Shown here piece by piece: positions 9,095-18,503 of a stretch of 64,000 nucleotides of DNA. Position 1 is the first letter of the stretch. Each line of letters begins with the position of its first letter. The notes under the pieces were generated by a model that saw only the letters and a list, made by a program, of their open reading frames with translations, had not been told where the DNA came from and searched no databases. The DNA comes from Pseudomonas sp. NC02 (GTDB taxonomy: Bacteria; Pseudomonadota; Gammaproteobacteria; Pseudomonadales; Pseudomonadaceae). The position numbers were made by a program, and so were the translations under genes. Where the stretch lies: contig NZ_CP025624.1 of NCBI RefSeq assembly GCF_002874965.1, forward strand, positions 186,001 to 250,000, written 5' to 3'.

Positions 9095-10303
9095 ATGACT
9101 GCTGTTGATTTACCGGCTGTACCCCGTGTGTTGATTGCCGAGGCCGACCCTTGGTCCCGAGATCTGCTCAAGCAGGTGTTGCTGAATGTGCGCTGTGACG
9201 CACGGCTGGATGTGTGTGCCGATGGCCAGCGGGCCACCGAGTTGCTGCGTGACAAACCCTATGACCTGATCATTGCCGATTGGGAGCTGCCCGGCGTCGA
9301 TGGCCTGAGCCTGCTGCGCAGTGTGCGCCTGCAACGGCGTACGCCGCTGTTGCCGTTTATCCTGCTGAGTACCCGCAACGACAGCGCCAGTGTGCGCGAA
9401 GCCTTGCCGCTGGCACCGACCGCGTACCTGACCAAACCCCTGAACATGGAAAGCCTGACCCAGCGCCTGCAGGACTTGCTGCTGAACGAAGGTGAGACGG
9501 TGTATTGCGAAGTCCCGGCCCTGGCGCCGGGCATGACCTTGCCGGTGTTTCTGGAGCGCCGCCGGGAAGCCTCAGACGGCGCGCCGCTGCGGGTCGACGT
9601 GCAGGCTGCGGTGCAACATAGCCTGGAGCCGGAGGGCCTGGACCTCAAGCGCCTGGAAGAGCAGGTGCGCATGGACCCTCAGATTACTGCCGTGTTGATC
9701 GCCGCCGCCAACAGCGCCGGCCATCACGGTTCGCCGGTACAGACCCTGGGCATGGCCCTGCACAAGCTGGCGGCGGGGCAGAGCATGAACCTGATCCTGG
9801 GGCTCGCCCTCAAGCACAACGTGGTACTGAGCGACCCGAGCCTTGTGGATTACGCCGAGCGTCATTGGCAGCTGTCCCAGCGTACCGCCGACTACGCCCG
9901 CAGCCTGGCGCGCATGCTCGACCTGGATCACGAGCGCTGCTACAGCGCCGGGATCCTCCATCGCCTTGGCGACCTGGCCTTGCTGCGGTGCCTGCAAGAC
10001 TGGCTGCTGGGCGGTGGCGAACTGGATGATGAAGCGATTGGCGAGTCCCTCTACACCTTCGGTGCGGCCTATGGCTCGGCACTGCGCACACGCTGGCGCC
10101 TGCCGCTGGAGTTGCGCCAGTTGATCGCGGCGATTTATTCGCTGGAGGGCGGGGTGTATTCCCGCGAAGCGCTGGTGATGAACCTGGCGGCGCAACTGGC
10201 GCGGCTGACCGAGCATGAAGGCGTCGAGGCATTGGCGAAAGGCAAGACGGCACGCTTGCTCAAGGTGGGTTTGCCGGAATTGACGCGTATGCGCAAAACC
10301 TAG
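9095..10303 (+). CDS. Receiver-HDOD two-domain signalling protein
   Basis: A 402-residue protein with GGAG at 9083-9086 ahead of the ATG. Residues 10-128 are a CheY-like receiver with phosphoacceptor Asp62 (LIIADWELPGVDG) and the conserved Lys in YLTKPL. Residues 170-385 are an HDOD domain (LEEQVRMDPQITAVLIAAANSAG ... LGLALKHN ... SAGILHRLGDLALL), a catalytically dead HD-like domain used in bacterial signalling, often in motility or c-di-GMP circuits. No DNA-binding domain is present, so output is probably by protein contact. No partner histidine kinase is adjacent; the neighbour, on the opposite strand, is a diguanylate cyclase. Confidence 0.88.
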   Translation: MTAVDLPAVPRVLIAEADPWSRDLLKQVLLNVRCDARLDVCADGQRATELLRDKPYDLIIADWELPGVDGLSLLRSVRLQRRTPLLPFILLSTRNDSASVREALPLAPTAYLTKPLNMESLTQRLQDLLLNEGETVYCEVPALAPGMTLPVFLERRREASDGAPLRVDVQAAVQHSLEPEGLDLKRLEEQVRMDPQITAVLIAAANSAGHHGSPVQTLGMALHKLAAGQSMNLILGLALKHNVVLSDPSLVDYAERHWQLSQRTADYARSLARMLDLDHERCYSAGILHRLGDLALLRCLQDWLLGGGELDDEAIGESLYTFGAAYGSALRTRWRLPLELRQLIAAIYSLEGGVYSREALVMNLAAQLARLTEHEGVEALAKGKTARLLKVGLPELTRMRKT

Positions 10304-10320
10304 CAGGCGATGCGTGCCAG

Positions 10321-10408
10321 TGTGGGAGCTGGCTTGCCTGCGATAGCATCATCCCGGTACAACCGACATACCGAGGTGCCTGCATCGCGGGCAAGCCCGG
10401 CTCCCACA
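10321..10408. repeat. REP pair (REPIN-like), GCTGGCTTGCCTGCGATAGC type
   Basis: Two inverted REP units starting TGTGGGAGCTGGCTTGCC and ending in its near-reverse complement flank a short spacer containing an internal dyad (CCGGTACAACCGACATACCGAGG). The same type recurs at 16644 and 19501, with a single unit at 58812. Confidence 0.85.
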
Positions 10409-10423
10409 GGTCATCGTGTAGCA

Positions 10424-11422
10424 TCAGCCGGGGAGCACGCGGTTTTTGCCCTGGCGCTTGGCCTCGTACATGGCCGCGTCAGCGCGGGCAAACAGGCTGT
10501 CCACGTTGGCGTCCTCGGCGGTCAGGCTGGCCAGGCCCTGGCTGACGGTGACCGCAAAGCTCTCACCGTCGTGGCTGAAGCTAAGCTGCGCAATCTCGTG
10601 CCCCAGGCGTTCGGCCACCTGCATTGCCATCTCCGGGGCACAACCGGGCAGTATGGCGGCGAACTCTTCGCCGCCAATACGCCCGAACAGGTCGCCACGG
10701 CGCAGAACTCCCCGACCGCTCTCGGCGATACGCTGCAACACCTGATCGCCTTCCAGGTGGCCGTAGGTGTCGTTCACCACCTTGAAGTCATCGATGTCCA
10801 GCAACAGGAACGCCAGGGGCGTGCCTTGCAGGCAGGCGCGTTCAAACTCGTGGTGGGCGCACTCGAAGAAATGCCGGCGGTTGCTGCTGCGGGTCAGTAC
10901 ATCGGTGGTGGCCAGACGGTGCAGCTCGAGCTCCAGCTGCTTCTTTTCGGTGATGTCTTCGGCTATGCCTACCACGATCACCGGCTGGCCGGGCTCGGCC
11001 TGCTGGTTGATGTAACACTTGTCGCTGAGCCAGCGGATCTGCCCGTCGGCGGTGATGATGCGGTACTCGCGGTCTTCCACGGCGCCGCTGTGCAGCACCT
11101 GGGCCAGGCTGTGCTCGGCGTAGTCGAGGTCTTCGGGGTGGATGCTGTTGCGCCATTCCCGATAGTCGGTCAGCAACATGCCCGCCGTACGTCCGAAAAC
11201 CCGCTCATAGGCCGGGCTGACGTACAGCACGCGGCGAGTGTCCCACTCGATTGCCCAGAGCACGGCATTCACACTGACCAACAGCGAACTCAGCAGTTGC
11301 TCGCGTTCACTCAGCCGTTCCACTTCGCCCTGGGCATGCATCAGGGCCAGCAACGTAGCGGCGGCTGCCGGTCGTGGCTGTTCGAGGACGGGGGTGTCGG
11401 TGAAGGTCTTTTCGTGGACCAT
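10424..11422 (-). CDS. PAS-domain diguanylate cyclase
   Basis: A 332-residue protein predicted to make cyclic di-GMP from two GTP. ATG at 11422 is preferred because CAGAGAGAG lies eight bases upstream; a GTG six bases earlier would sit too close. About residues 45-165 form a PAS domain followed by a PAC motif (IRWLSDKCYINQQAEPGQP) that would sense a ligand or redox state. A GGDEF domain follows with an intact catalytic motif GGEEF and an RxxD inhibitory site (RRGD) five residues before it, so the product can feed back. No membrane segment is seen, so the protein is cytoplasmic. It ends next to the REP element shared with the HDOD gene. Confidence 0.9.
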   Translation of the reverse strand: MVHEKTFTDTPVLEQPRPAAAATLLALMHAQGEVERLSEREQLLSSLLVSVNAVLWAIEWDTRRVLYVSPAYERVFGRTAGMLLTDYREWRNSIHPEDLDYAEHSLAQVLHSGAVEDREYRIITADGQIRWLSDKCYINQQAEPGQPVIVVGIAEDITEKKQLELELHRLATTDVLTRSSNRRHFFECAHHEFERACLQGTPLAFLLLDIDDFKVVNDTYGHLEGDQVLQRIAESGRGVLRRGDLFGRIGGEEFAAILPGCAPEMAMQVAERLGHEIAQLSFSHDGESFAVTVSQGLASLTAEDANVDSLFARADAAMYEAKRQGKNRVLPG

Positions 11423-11574
11423 CGGCACAACTCTCTCTGGGCAGGCCGCGGGGTTGGGCAGCGGTCACAACAAGGGCCGCCGGGATGGCGAAGTGTTGAT
11501 TGAGAGGGGGAATTTGCTGCGAAGTTCCGTTATCAGCGCCGATTAGAGGCGACCAAGAAATGGCGCCAGAAACA

Positions 11575-11770
11575 TGTAGGAGCGAGTTTGTTGGGGGGAG
11601 GGGCTTGCTGTGGGGAAGGAGCTGCTATGGGGAAGGAGCTTGTTGTGGCGAGGGAGCTTGCTCCCGCTGGGCTGCGTAGCGGCCCCAAAATCTTGGGAGC
11701 GCTGCGCACTCCAGCGGGAGCAAGCTCCCTCGCCACAGAAGCTCCCCTGCCACAAAAAATCGGCTCGCTA
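11575..11770. repeat. Nested palindromic repeat block (GTGGCGAGGGAGCTTGCTCCC type)
   Basis: The core 11644-11737 is an inverted pair beginning TGTGGCGAGGGAGCTTGCTC and ending in the reverse complement. It is flanked on the left by degenerate direct copies (GGGGAAGGAGCT twice) and enclosed by an outer dyad TGTAGGAGCGAG / CTCGCTACA. It fills the gap between the diguanylate cyclase and desA. The core type recurs at 63764. Confidence 0.8.
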
Positions 11771-11778
11771 CAGCCGTA

Positions 11779-12963
11779 TCAGGCCGCGGCAGGCCGCAGC
11801 GAATAGGTCTTCAGCTGATGGGCAAAGTCCCGCAGGGATTGAATCCCGCTCGCCTCGGCCTCGTGCACCCATTCCTTGATCGCCGCCAGCATGTCGTGGC
11901 CGTTGGTGCTGGTTTTCAGCCAGATCTGTTGCAGCGCCAGGCGCTTCTCGTAGATCACTTTCAAAGCCTGGCTGTGTTCCAGCATGCTCTGGATGCGCAC
12001 ATGGTGGCGGTCATCCAGCAGGCTGGTCTCCCGCGACAGCAGGCGCTTGGCGCGATGGAATTGGTGGCGCACCGAGTGATCGACCTTTTCCAGTTCCTGC
12101 TTGACCAGCGGGCCAATCACCAACTTGCGGTACTGGGCCATGATCTGGAAGCGGTTGTTGAGGATCGCCATCGCGGTGTCCATGTCCAGGCTGCCCTTGC
12201 CTTCGACCCGGTGGGCGATCGGCGCGACCCGTTGCACCTTGGCCAGGCGCAGGAAGCTGAACACTTTGATCCAGGCCCAGCCCAGGTCGAACTCCCACTT
12301 CTTCACCGACAGCTTGGCGGAGTTGGGGTAGGTGTGGTGGTTGTTATGCAGTTCTTCGCCACCCACGATGATGCCCCAGGGAATCAGGTTGGTCGCCGCA
12401 TCGCGGCATTCGAAGTTGCGGTAGCCGATGGCATGACCCAGGCCGTTGATTACGCCGGCAGCCCAGAACGGGATCCACATCATCTGGATGGCCCAGATGG
12501 TGATGCCGATGGTGCCGAACAGCAGCAGGTCGATCACGCCCATGATCGCCACGCCCAGCAGCGGGTACGGGGTGTAGAGCTTGCGCTCGATCCAGTCTTC
12601 CGGGCAGTTCTTGCCGTAGATGCGCAGGGTCTCGGGGTTCTCGGCTTCGGCGCGATACAGCTCGGCGCCTTTGCGCAGCACGGTGGACAGGCCCTTGATC
12701 ACCGGGCTGTGGGGATCGTCGACGGTTTCGCACTTGGCGTGGTGTTTGCGGTGGATAGCGGTCCACTCGCGGGTGTTCTGCGCCGTGGTGAGCCACAGCC
12801 AGAAGCGGAAGAAGTGTTTCAGGCCAGCATTGAGCTCCAGGGAGCGGTGGGCTGAATAGCGGTGCAGATAGACCGTGACCCCGACAATGGTCACGTGGGT
12901 CATCAACAGAGTGACTGCCACCAGTTGCCAGGCCGACAAGTCAAGAAAACCGTTGTACCACAT
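11779..12963 (-). CDS. desA: Membrane fatty-acid delta-9 desaturase
   Basis: A 394-residue membrane di-iron desaturase. The three His boxes are HRYSAH (residues 34-39), HRKHH (about 71-75) and HNNHH (about 206-210), which bind the two irons; hydrophobic spans lie at about 12-32, 50-65, 140-160 and 165-185. In P. aeruginosa the corresponding gene desA inserts double bonds in phospholipid acyl chains, changing membrane fluidity; here it is likewise divergent from a GGDEF/EAL gene, which supports orthology. The C-terminal 130 residues are soluble and helical. The stop lies directly beside the repeat block. Confidence 0.88.
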   Translation of the reverse strand: MWYNGFLDLSAWQLVAVTLLMTHVTIVGVTVYLHRYSAHRSLELNAGLKHFFRFWLWLTTAQNTREWTAIHRKHHAKCETVDDPHSPVIKGLSTVLRKGAELYRAEAENPETLRIYGKNCPEDWIERKLYTPYPLLGVAIMGVIDLLLFGTIGITIWAIQMMWIPFWAAGVINGLGHAIGYRNFECRDAATNLIPWGIIVGGEELHNNHHTYPNSAKLSVKKWEFDLGWAWIKVFSFLRLAKVQRVAPIAHRVEGKGSLDMDTAMAILNNRFQIMAQYRKLVIGPLVKQELEKVDHSVRHQFHRAKRLLSRETSLLDDRHHVRIQSMLEHSQALKVIYEKRLALQQIWLKTSTNGHDMLAAIKEWVHEAEASGIQSLRDFAHQLKTYSLRPAAA

Positions 12964-13129
12964 AGGCTGTATGGCCCTCAGATAAAGAAAAAACCAGCTT
13001 GCGCATTATCACTAAGCCTACAGATAAAACCAGCCGCCCTTTCAGATAGGAGTGACTGGATGTTTCTTATTCTATAATCCGTAACCTTTGTAGGGCGAAT
13101 CTGGTTTTTTAGTAAGGATTACTGAACAT
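12964..13129. promoter_or_regulatory. Divergent promoter region desA / GGDEF-EAL
   Basis: A 166-base AT-rich gap between two divergent starts. On the plus strand TATAAT lies at 13073-13078, 52 bases before the ATG at 13130, with no strong -35 box; AAGGA at 13114-13118 is the ribosome site. No dyad stands out. Confidence 0.5.
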
Positions 13130-15040
13130 ATGCTGTTTTCATACCGAGGTGCCCTGCGTGCCGGGCTGATGTACCTGCTGGTTTCGATTGTGTGGATTCA
13201 GCTCAGCCATCAGGTATTGATCAACTTTATCGATGAACCCGTGGAGCTGGGCCGCTGGCTTCAGATACGCGGTTACCTGTGGGTCAGCCTCAGTGCCCTG
13301 GCGATCTACCTGCTCTGCGCACACTTTGCCCGGGCCAACCTGATCCAGCAGCCACTGAAGGAAAACCGCGAGCGCCTGCGCCAGGCCGCCGCCGTGTTCG
13401 ATTGCACCCGCGAAGGGGTGCTGGTCACCGATGCCCAGGGGCTGATTGTTCACGTCAACCGGGCCTTTATCGAAATCACCGGCTACCAGTGCGAAGACGT
13501 GCTGGGGCACCAGCCGAGCCTGTTCAAGTCCGGGCGCCACTCGGCCAGTTTCTACCAGGCGATGTTCGAGACGCTGGAACGTGAAGGTGAATGGAGCGGT
13601 GAAATCTGGAACCGCCGTAAAAGCGGCGAAATCTACCCACAGTGGCAGACCATCCGGGTGATCCGTGATGAGCAGGGCCATATCAGCCACTACGTCGCGG
13701 TGTTCTCCGATATCAGCGCCATCAAGCACTCCGAGAGCGAGTTGGCGCACCTGGCCCATCACGACCCGCTGACCGACCTGCCCAACCGCCTGCTGTTCAC
13801 CGATCGTGCCGAACAGGCCCTGGCCTCCGCGCAGATCCATAAACGTGGCTGCGCCTTGCTGCTGCTCGACCTCGACCATTTCAAGATCATCAACGACAGC
13901 CTCGGCCATAACGTCGGCGACCAGTTGCTCAAGGCCGTCGGCGAGCGCCTGCAAGGCCTGTTCGGCCCCGGCGTGACCCTGGCGCGCCTGGGCGGTGACG
14001 AGTTCGCGGTGCTGGCGGAAAGTTGTCCGCAGGTGGGCCAGGCCGCCGCCCTGGCGCAACGTATTCTCGACGCGATGAAAGAACCGGTCATCTTCGACGG
14101 CCATCAACTGTTTATCAGCGTGAGCATCGGGATCAGCCTGTTCCCCAGCGACGCGCTGAGCGCCGAGCAACTGCTGCGCAACGCCGACTCCGCGTTGTTC
14201 AAGGCCAAGAGCGCCGGCCGCGAAGGCTATGCCTTGTACACCGAAGAGCTTACCGCCCACGCCCAGCACCGCGTGGAAATGGCCGGTGAACTGCGTCGCG
14301 CCCTGGATCAGCAGGAGCTGCGGGTTTACTACCAGCCAGTGCACGACCTGCAAGACAGCCGAATGATCGGCGTCGAAGCCCTGGTGCGCTGGCAGCACCC
14401 GGAGCGCGGGCTGGTGCCGCCGGGGGAATTCATCCCGATTGCCGAGCGCACCGGGCTGATTGCCGACATAGACGCCTGGGTCATGGACCAGGCCTGCCGC
14501 CAGATGTGCCAGTGGCTGGCAGACGGTGCACCGTTGACGTTTCTCGCGGTGAATGTGTCCAGCCGCCTGTTTGCCCGGCGGGAGCTGTATGAGCAAGTGG
14601 CCAAGGTGCTGCACGACACGGGGCTGGATCCGGCGCTTTTAGAGCTGGAAGTCACCGAAAGCGCGGTGATGGAGGACCCGGAAGTCGCCCTTGAGCAAAT
14701 GCATCGCCTGCGTGAGCTCGGCTTACGCCTGGCTATCGACGACTTTGGCACCGGTTATTCATCGCTGCTGCGGCTCAAGCGCTTGCCGGTGCAGAAGCTC
14801 AAGATCGACCAGGGTTTTGTCGCCGGGTTGCCATGGGATGAGGACGATGCGGCGATCGTGCGGGTAGTGATCGCGTTGGCGCAGAGCATGGGCATGCAGG
14901 TGCATGCCGAAGGTATCGAGCAGGTTGAGCAGGCGCGGTTTCTATTGGACCAGCGCTGTGACCTTGGCCAGGGGTACTGGTTTGGCCGGCCGATGCCGGC
15001 CAGTGAGCTGGATTGGGCGAGGGCGCCGACCATTCGTTAA
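13130..15040 (+). CDS. Membrane PAS-GGDEF-EAL cyclic-di-GMP protein
   Basis: A 636-residue protein. Two transmembrane segments (about 10-32 and 44-64) precede a PAS domain (about 85-195), a GGDEF domain (about 205-375) and an EAL domain (about 385-630). The cyclase motif GGDEF is intact but the RxxD inhibitory site is replaced (FGPGV). The EAL motif (GVEALVRWQHPE) and later catalytic residues (VTESAVMED, DDFGTGYSS) are intact, so phosphodiesterase activity is likely. The order desA / this gene / oscA / sbp resembles P. aeruginosa PA0286-PA0283, so it probably corresponds to PA0285 (inference). Its place beside sulfate genes suggests, but does not show, a link to sulfur status. Confidence 0.92.
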   Translation: MLFSYRGALRAGLMYLLVSIVWIQLSHQVLINFIDEPVELGRWLQIRGYLWVSLSALAIYLLCAHFARANLIQQPLKENRERLRQAAAVFDCTREGVLVTDAQGLIVHVNRAFIEITGYQCEDVLGHQPSLFKSGRHSASFYQAMFETLEREGEWSGEIWNRRKSGEIYPQWQTIRVIRDEQGHISHYVAVFSDISAIKHSESELAHLAHHDPLTDLPNRLLFTDRAEQALASAQIHKRGCALLLLDLDHFKIINDSLGHNVGDQLLKAVGERLQGLFGPGVTLARLGGDEFAVLAESCPQVGQAAALAQRILDAMKEPVIFDGHQLFISVSIGISLFPSDALSAEQLLRNADSALFKAKSAGREGYALYTEELTAHAQHRVEMAGELRRALDQQELRVYYQPVHDLQDSRMIGVEALVRWQHPERGLVPPGEFIPIAERTGLIADIDAWVMDQACRQMCQWLADGAPLTFLAVNVSSRLFARRELYEQVAKVLHDTGLDPALLELEVTESAVMEDPEVALEQMHRLRELGLRLAIDDFGTGYSSLLRLKRLPVQKLKIDQGFVAGLPWDEDDAAIVRVVIALAQSMGMQVHAEGIEQVEQARFLLDQRCDLGQGYWFGRPMPASELDWARAPTIR

Positions 15041-15071
15041 CCACCGCCTGTCCTGATTTCAAACAGGGCCA

Positions 15072-15166
15072 AAATGTGGGAGCGGGCTTGCTCGCGAAGG
15101 CGGTGGGTCAGTCAGCAAATCTGTCACTGACCCACCGCTTTCGCGAGCAAGCCCGCTCCCACATTT
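15072..15166. repeat. REP pair, GTGGGAGCGGGCTTGCTCGCGAA type
   Basis: AAATGTGGGAGCGGGCTTGC at the left and its exact reverse complement at the right enclose a partly self-complementary spacer (GGTGGGTCAGT / ACTGACCCACC). This is the most frequent repeat type in the window (also at 21341, 35585, 47942, 51310 and 61087). Confidence 0.88.
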
Positions 15167-15257
15167 GGATCTCCACACGGCTTTATTTCACGGGTCGTCC
15201 CGCAAAACCCCTCGCAACCCCTCGTCCCACCAGAAAATTCTTTCTGGTTATATAAAC

Positions 15258-15301
15258 ATTCTTAAATAGTATTTTTAAGAATATCCGCGCTTATCTACTA
15301 T
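15258..15301 (+). promoter_or_regulatory. Promoter/operator of oscA-sbp-cys (candidate CysB site)
   Basis: ATTCTTAAA (15258-15266) and TTTAAGAAT (15274-15282) form a perfect 9-bp dyad with a 7-base spacer in a strikingly AT-rich stretch. A possible -10 box TACTAT lies at 15296-15301. Position upstream of oscA and sbp and the GAATAT core shared with other sulfur genes here suggest binding of CysB, the known activator of sulfate genes. Binding is inferred. Confidence 0.55.
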
Positions 15302-15362
15302 CGCCCTCACGCCGCAAGCAGTGCCGCCACTGCGAGGCACTTCTCATTTCAGGAGCACGACC

Positions 15363-15545
15363 ATGAGCGCATCTCTACGTAGCGTTGACGGCCAGGACGA
15401 AGCAGCCATTTTGCGCGAGATCCAGAGCGCCCTGCGCGATCTGCGGTTTGGCGCGGTGGAAATCACTGTGCACAACGCCCAGGTAGTACAAATCGAACGC
15501 AAAGAGAAATTCCGTTTGCAGAACCCGGGCAACAAACCGAGCTGA
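15363..15545 (+). CDS. oscA: OscA-type small sulfur-starvation protein (DUF2292)
   Basis: A 60-residue protein. ATG 15363 follows AGGAG at 15351-15355. It belongs to the short DUF2292 family, named OscA in Pseudomonas, where it is needed for growth on organosulfur compounds; the biochemical role is unknown. The fold would be a helix ([18 protein letters not shown]) followed by two beta strands ([18 protein letters not shown]). It contains no Cys and no Met beyond the start, as expected for a protein made when sulfur is scarce. It is 76 bases upstream of sbp and is probably in the same transcript. Confidence 0.9.
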   Translation: MSASLRSVDGQDEAAILREIQSALRDLRFGAVEITVHNAQVVQIERKEKFRLQNPGNKPS

Positions 15546-15621
15546 GCAACACCGGCGATTCGATTGCAAGACCCGCAACTATAAGAAAAAAGCCAACACC
15601 CAAGAATTTCAGGAGCCTTCT

Positions 15622-16632
15622 ATGTCGTCGATTCGCCGTTATGCCCTGGCAGCACTGGCCAGTGCCGTGTTTGCCGGTTCCGCTGTTGCCAAGGATTACG
15701 AACTGCTCAACGTGTCTTACGACCCCACCCGCGAGCTCTACCAGGACTACAACGCTGAATTCACCAGCTTCTGGAAGCAGTCGCACCCGGGTGACAACGT
15801 CAAGATCCAGCAATCCCACGGTGGTTCGGGCAAGCAGGGCCGCGCGGTAATCGACGGCCTGCGCGCCGACGTCGTGACCCTGGCCCTGGCCGGCGACATC
15901 GACGAAATCGCAAAACTGGGCAAGACCCTGCCGGAAAACTGGCAAACCCGCCTGCCGGACGCCAGCACCCCGTACACCTCGACCATCGTGTTCCTGGTAC
16001 GCAAGGGCAACCCTAAAGGCATCAAGGATTGGGGCGACCTGATCAAGAAAGACGTGTCGGTGATCACCCCGAACCCGAAAACCTCCGGCGGCGCCCGCTG
16101 GAACTTCCTAGCCGCCTGGGCCTACGGCCTGAAAGCCGGTGGCAGCGAAGCCAAGGCCCAGGAATACGTGAAAGAGCTGTTCAAGCACGTGCCGATCCTC
16201 GACACCGGCGCGCGCGGTTCGACCATCACCTTCGTCAACAACGGTCAGGGTGACGTGTTGCTGGCCTGGGAAAACGAAGCCTTCCTGGCCCTGAAGGAAG
16301 ACGGCGGCGCCGACAAGTTCGACATCGTTGTACCTTCGCTGTCGATCCTCGCCGAGCCGCCAGTGGCCGTGGTCGACAAGAACGCTGAGAAAAAGGGCAA
16401 TACCGAGATCGCCACCGAGTACCTCAAGCACCTGTACAGCCCGGCTGGCCAGGAGATTGCGGCGAAGAACTTCTACCGCCCACGCGATGAGAAAGTCGCC
16501 GCCAAATACGCCCAGCAGTTCCCGAAACTGGACCTGGTGACTATCGACAAAGACTTCGGCGGCTGGAAAACTGCCCAACCGAAATTCTTCAATGACGGTG
16601 GCGTGTTCGACCAGATCTACTCGGCGCAGTAA
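15622..16632 (+). CDS. sbp: Periplasmic sulfate-binding protein
   Basis: Sbp captures sulfate in the periplasm for the CysTWA transporter. The 336-residue precursor has a signal peptide ([20 protein letters not shown], cut near AVAKD). Family landmarks are [45 protein letters not shown] and [19 protein letters not shown] sits 6 bases before the ATG. The whole protein has no Cys and no Met after the start, a known property of some sulfate-binding proteins. It is separated from cysT by a large REP element, which may uncouple its level from that of the permease genes. Confidence 0.96.
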   Translation: MSSIRRYALAALASAVFAGSAVAKDYELLNVSYDPTRELYQDYNAEFTSFWKQSHPGDNVKIQQSHGGSGKQGRAVIDGLRADVVTLALAGDIDEIAKLGKTLPENWQTRLPDASTPYTSTIVFLVRKGNPKGIKDWGDLIKKDVSVITPNPKTSGGARWNFLAAWAYGLKAGGSEAKAQEYVKELFKHVPILDTGARGSTITFVNNGQGDVLLAWENEAFLALKEDGGADKFDIVVPSLSILAEPPVAVVDKNAEKKGNTEIATEYLKHLYSPAGQEIAAKNFYRPRDEKVAAKYAQQFPKLDLVTIDKDFGGWKTAQPKFFNDGGVFDQIYSAQ

Positions 16633-16643
16633 GCAAAATCAAA

Positions 16644-16766
16644 CTGTAGGAGCCAGCTTTCTGTGGGAGCCGGGCTTGCCCGCGATAGCATCACCTCGGT
16701 GTAACTGATACACCGAGGTGCCGGCATCGCAGGCAAGCCAGCTCCCACAGAAGCTCGCTCCTACAG
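16644..16766. repeat. Nested REP pair between sbp and cysT
   Basis: The outer dyad CTGTAGGAGCCAGCTT / AGCTCGCTCCTACAG encloses an inner REP pair (CTGTGGGAGCCGGGCTTGCC ... GGCAAGCCAGCTCCCACAG), which itself encloses a CACCTCGGTGTAACTGATACACCGAGGTG hairpin given here in two halves, CACCTCGGTGT and ACACCGAGGTG. Three stems are stacked inside one operon. Confidence 0.85.
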
Positions 16767-16795
16767 TGGTATCTACCCGCTAACCAAGGACTCTT

Positions 16796-17614
16796 ATGTC
16801 GCGTCGTATCTCCCCCGTCATACCCGGCTTCGGGCTGACGCTGGGCTACACCGTGGTGTACCTCAGCCTGATCGTACTCATCCCCCTTGCGGCGATGTTT
16901 GTACATGCCGCTCAACTCACCTGGGATCAGTTCTGGAACATCATCTCCGCACCGCGTGTGCTGGCGGCGTTGAAACTGAGCTTCGGCACTGCGTTGTATG
17001 CCGCGATCATCAACGGCGTGATCGGTACCCTGCTGGCATGGGTACTGGTGCGCTACACCTTCCCCGGGCGCAAGATCATCGATGCGATGATCGACTTGCC
17101 GTTCGCCCTGCCCACCGCCGTCGCCGGTATTGCACTCACCGCGCTGTACACGCCCACCGGGCTGGTAGGCCAGTTCGCCGCCGACCTGGGCTTCAAGATC
17201 GCCTATACCCCCCTGGGCATCACTCTCGCGCTGACCTTCGTCACGCTGCCATTCGTGGTGCGTACCGTGCAGCCGGTGTTGGCCGATATCCCCCGGGAAA
17301 TCGAAGAAGCCGCCGCCTGTCTCGGCGCCAAGCCCCTGCAAGTGTTCCGCTACATCCTGGTACCGGCGCTGCTGCCGGCCTGGTTGACCGGCTTCGCCTT
17401 GGCGTTTGCACGAGGTGTCGGTGAGTACGGTTCGGTGATCTTCATCGCCGGCAACATGCCGATGAAAACCGAGATCCTGCCGTTGCTGATCATGGTCAAG
17501 CTCGACCAATACGACTACCACGGCGCCACGTCCATCGGTGTGCTGATGCTGGTGGTTTCCTTTGTCCTGCTGCTGCTGATCAACTTGCTGCAGCGGCGCA
17601 TCGAACACCCATAA
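16796..17614 (+). CDS. cysT: Sulfate/thiosulfate ABC transporter permease CysT
   Basis: A 272-residue inner-membrane permease with six predicted membrane spans starting at [21 protein letters not shown]. The ABC permease coupling loop [17 protein letters not shown] (EAA motif, about residues 168-184) contacts the ATPase CysA. CysT pairs with CysW to form the channel for sulfate or thiosulfate delivered by Sbp. AAGGA lies 9 bases before the ATG. The cysW gene follows after 13 bases, so the two are in one operon. Confidence 0.95.
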   Translation: MSRRISPVIPGFGLTLGYTVVYLSLIVLIPLAAMFVHAAQLTWDQFWNIISAPRVLAALKLSFGTALYAAIINGVIGTLLAWVLVRYTFPGRKIIDAMIDLPFALPTAVAGIALTALYTPTGLVGQFAADLGFKIAYTPLGITLALTFVTLPFVVRTVQPVLADIPREIEEAAACLGAKPLQVFRYILVPALLPAWLTGFALAFARGVGEYGSVIFIAGNMPMKTEILPLLIMVKLDQYDYHGATSIGVLMLVVSFVLLLLINLLQRRIEHP

Positions 17615-17627
17615 GGAGGCGCGGAAC

Positions 17628-18500
17628 ATGTCCCAATCGTCTATTTCCGCCGCGTCCTCGGCCAACGCTGCCCGTCGTGGCAGTGCGGTGTCCCGACGCA
17701 TCCTGATCAGCCTTGGCTGGCTGGTGTTCTTCCTGTTTTTGTTGCTGCCGCTGTTTATCGTGGTGTCCCAGGGCCTGAAGAATGGCCTGGGTGCGTTCTT
17801 CACCGCGATCCTTGAGCCGGACGCGCTGTCGGCATTGAAACTCACGGTGATCGCCGTGGTGATTTCGGTACCGCTCAACGTGGTGTTCGGCGTCAGCGCC
17901 GCCTGGTGCGTGAGCAAGTACTCGTTCCGTGGCAAAAGTATCCTGGTGACCCTGATCGACCTGCCGTTCTCGGTATCGCCGGTGATCGCCGGCCTGGTCT
18001 ACGTGTTGATGTTCGGCGCCCAGGGCTTCTTTGGCCCGTGGCTGCAAGACCATGACATCCAGATCGTGTTCGCCTTGCCGGGCATCGTGCTGGCGACCAT
18101 CTTTGTCACCGTGCCGTTCGTGGCCCGTGAGCTGATCCCGCTGATGCAGGAGCAGGGCACCCAGGAAGAAGAGGCCGCGCGCCTGCTGGGCGCCAACGGC
18201 TGGCAGATGTTCTGGCATGTCACCGTGCCGAACATCAAGTGGGGCCTGATCTACGGCGTGGTGCTGTGTACCGCGCGGGCCATGGGTGAGTTCGGTGCGG
18301 TGTCGGTGGTGTCCGGCCACATTCGCGGCGTGACCAACACCTTGCCGCTGCACGTCGAGATCCTCTACAACGAATACAACCACGTCGCCGCGTTTGCCGT
18401 CGCGAGCCTGTTGCTGATCCTGGCGCTCTTAATCCTGCTGCTCAAGCAGTGGAGCGAGAACCGTATCAACCGCCTGCGCAAAAGTGCTGGTGAGGAATAA
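17628..18500 (+). CDS. cysW: Sulfate/thiosulfate ABC transporter permease CysW
   Basis: A 290-residue permease preceded by a strong ribosome site TAAGGAGG. A hydrophilic Ser/Ala-rich N-terminus of about 25 residues precedes six membrane spans. The EAA coupling loop is [17 protein letters not shown] (about residues 180-196). It is the second channel subunit of the sulfate importer, and cysA starts 3 bases after its stop. Confidence 0.95.
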   Translation: MSQSSISAASSANAARRGSAVSRRILISLGWLVFFLFLLLPLFIVVSQGLKNGLGAFFTAILEPDALSALKLTVIAVVISVPLNVVFGVSAAWCVSKYSFRGKSILVTLIDLPFSVSPVIAGLVYVLMFGAQGFFGPWLQDHDIQIVFALPGIVLATIFVTVPFVARELIPLMQEQGTQEEEAARLLGANGWQMFWHVTVPNIKWGLIYGVVLCTARAMGEFGAVSVVSGHIRGVTNTLPLHVEILYNEYNHVAAFAVASLLLILALLILLLKQWSENRINRLRKSAGEE

Positions 18501-18503
18501 GTC

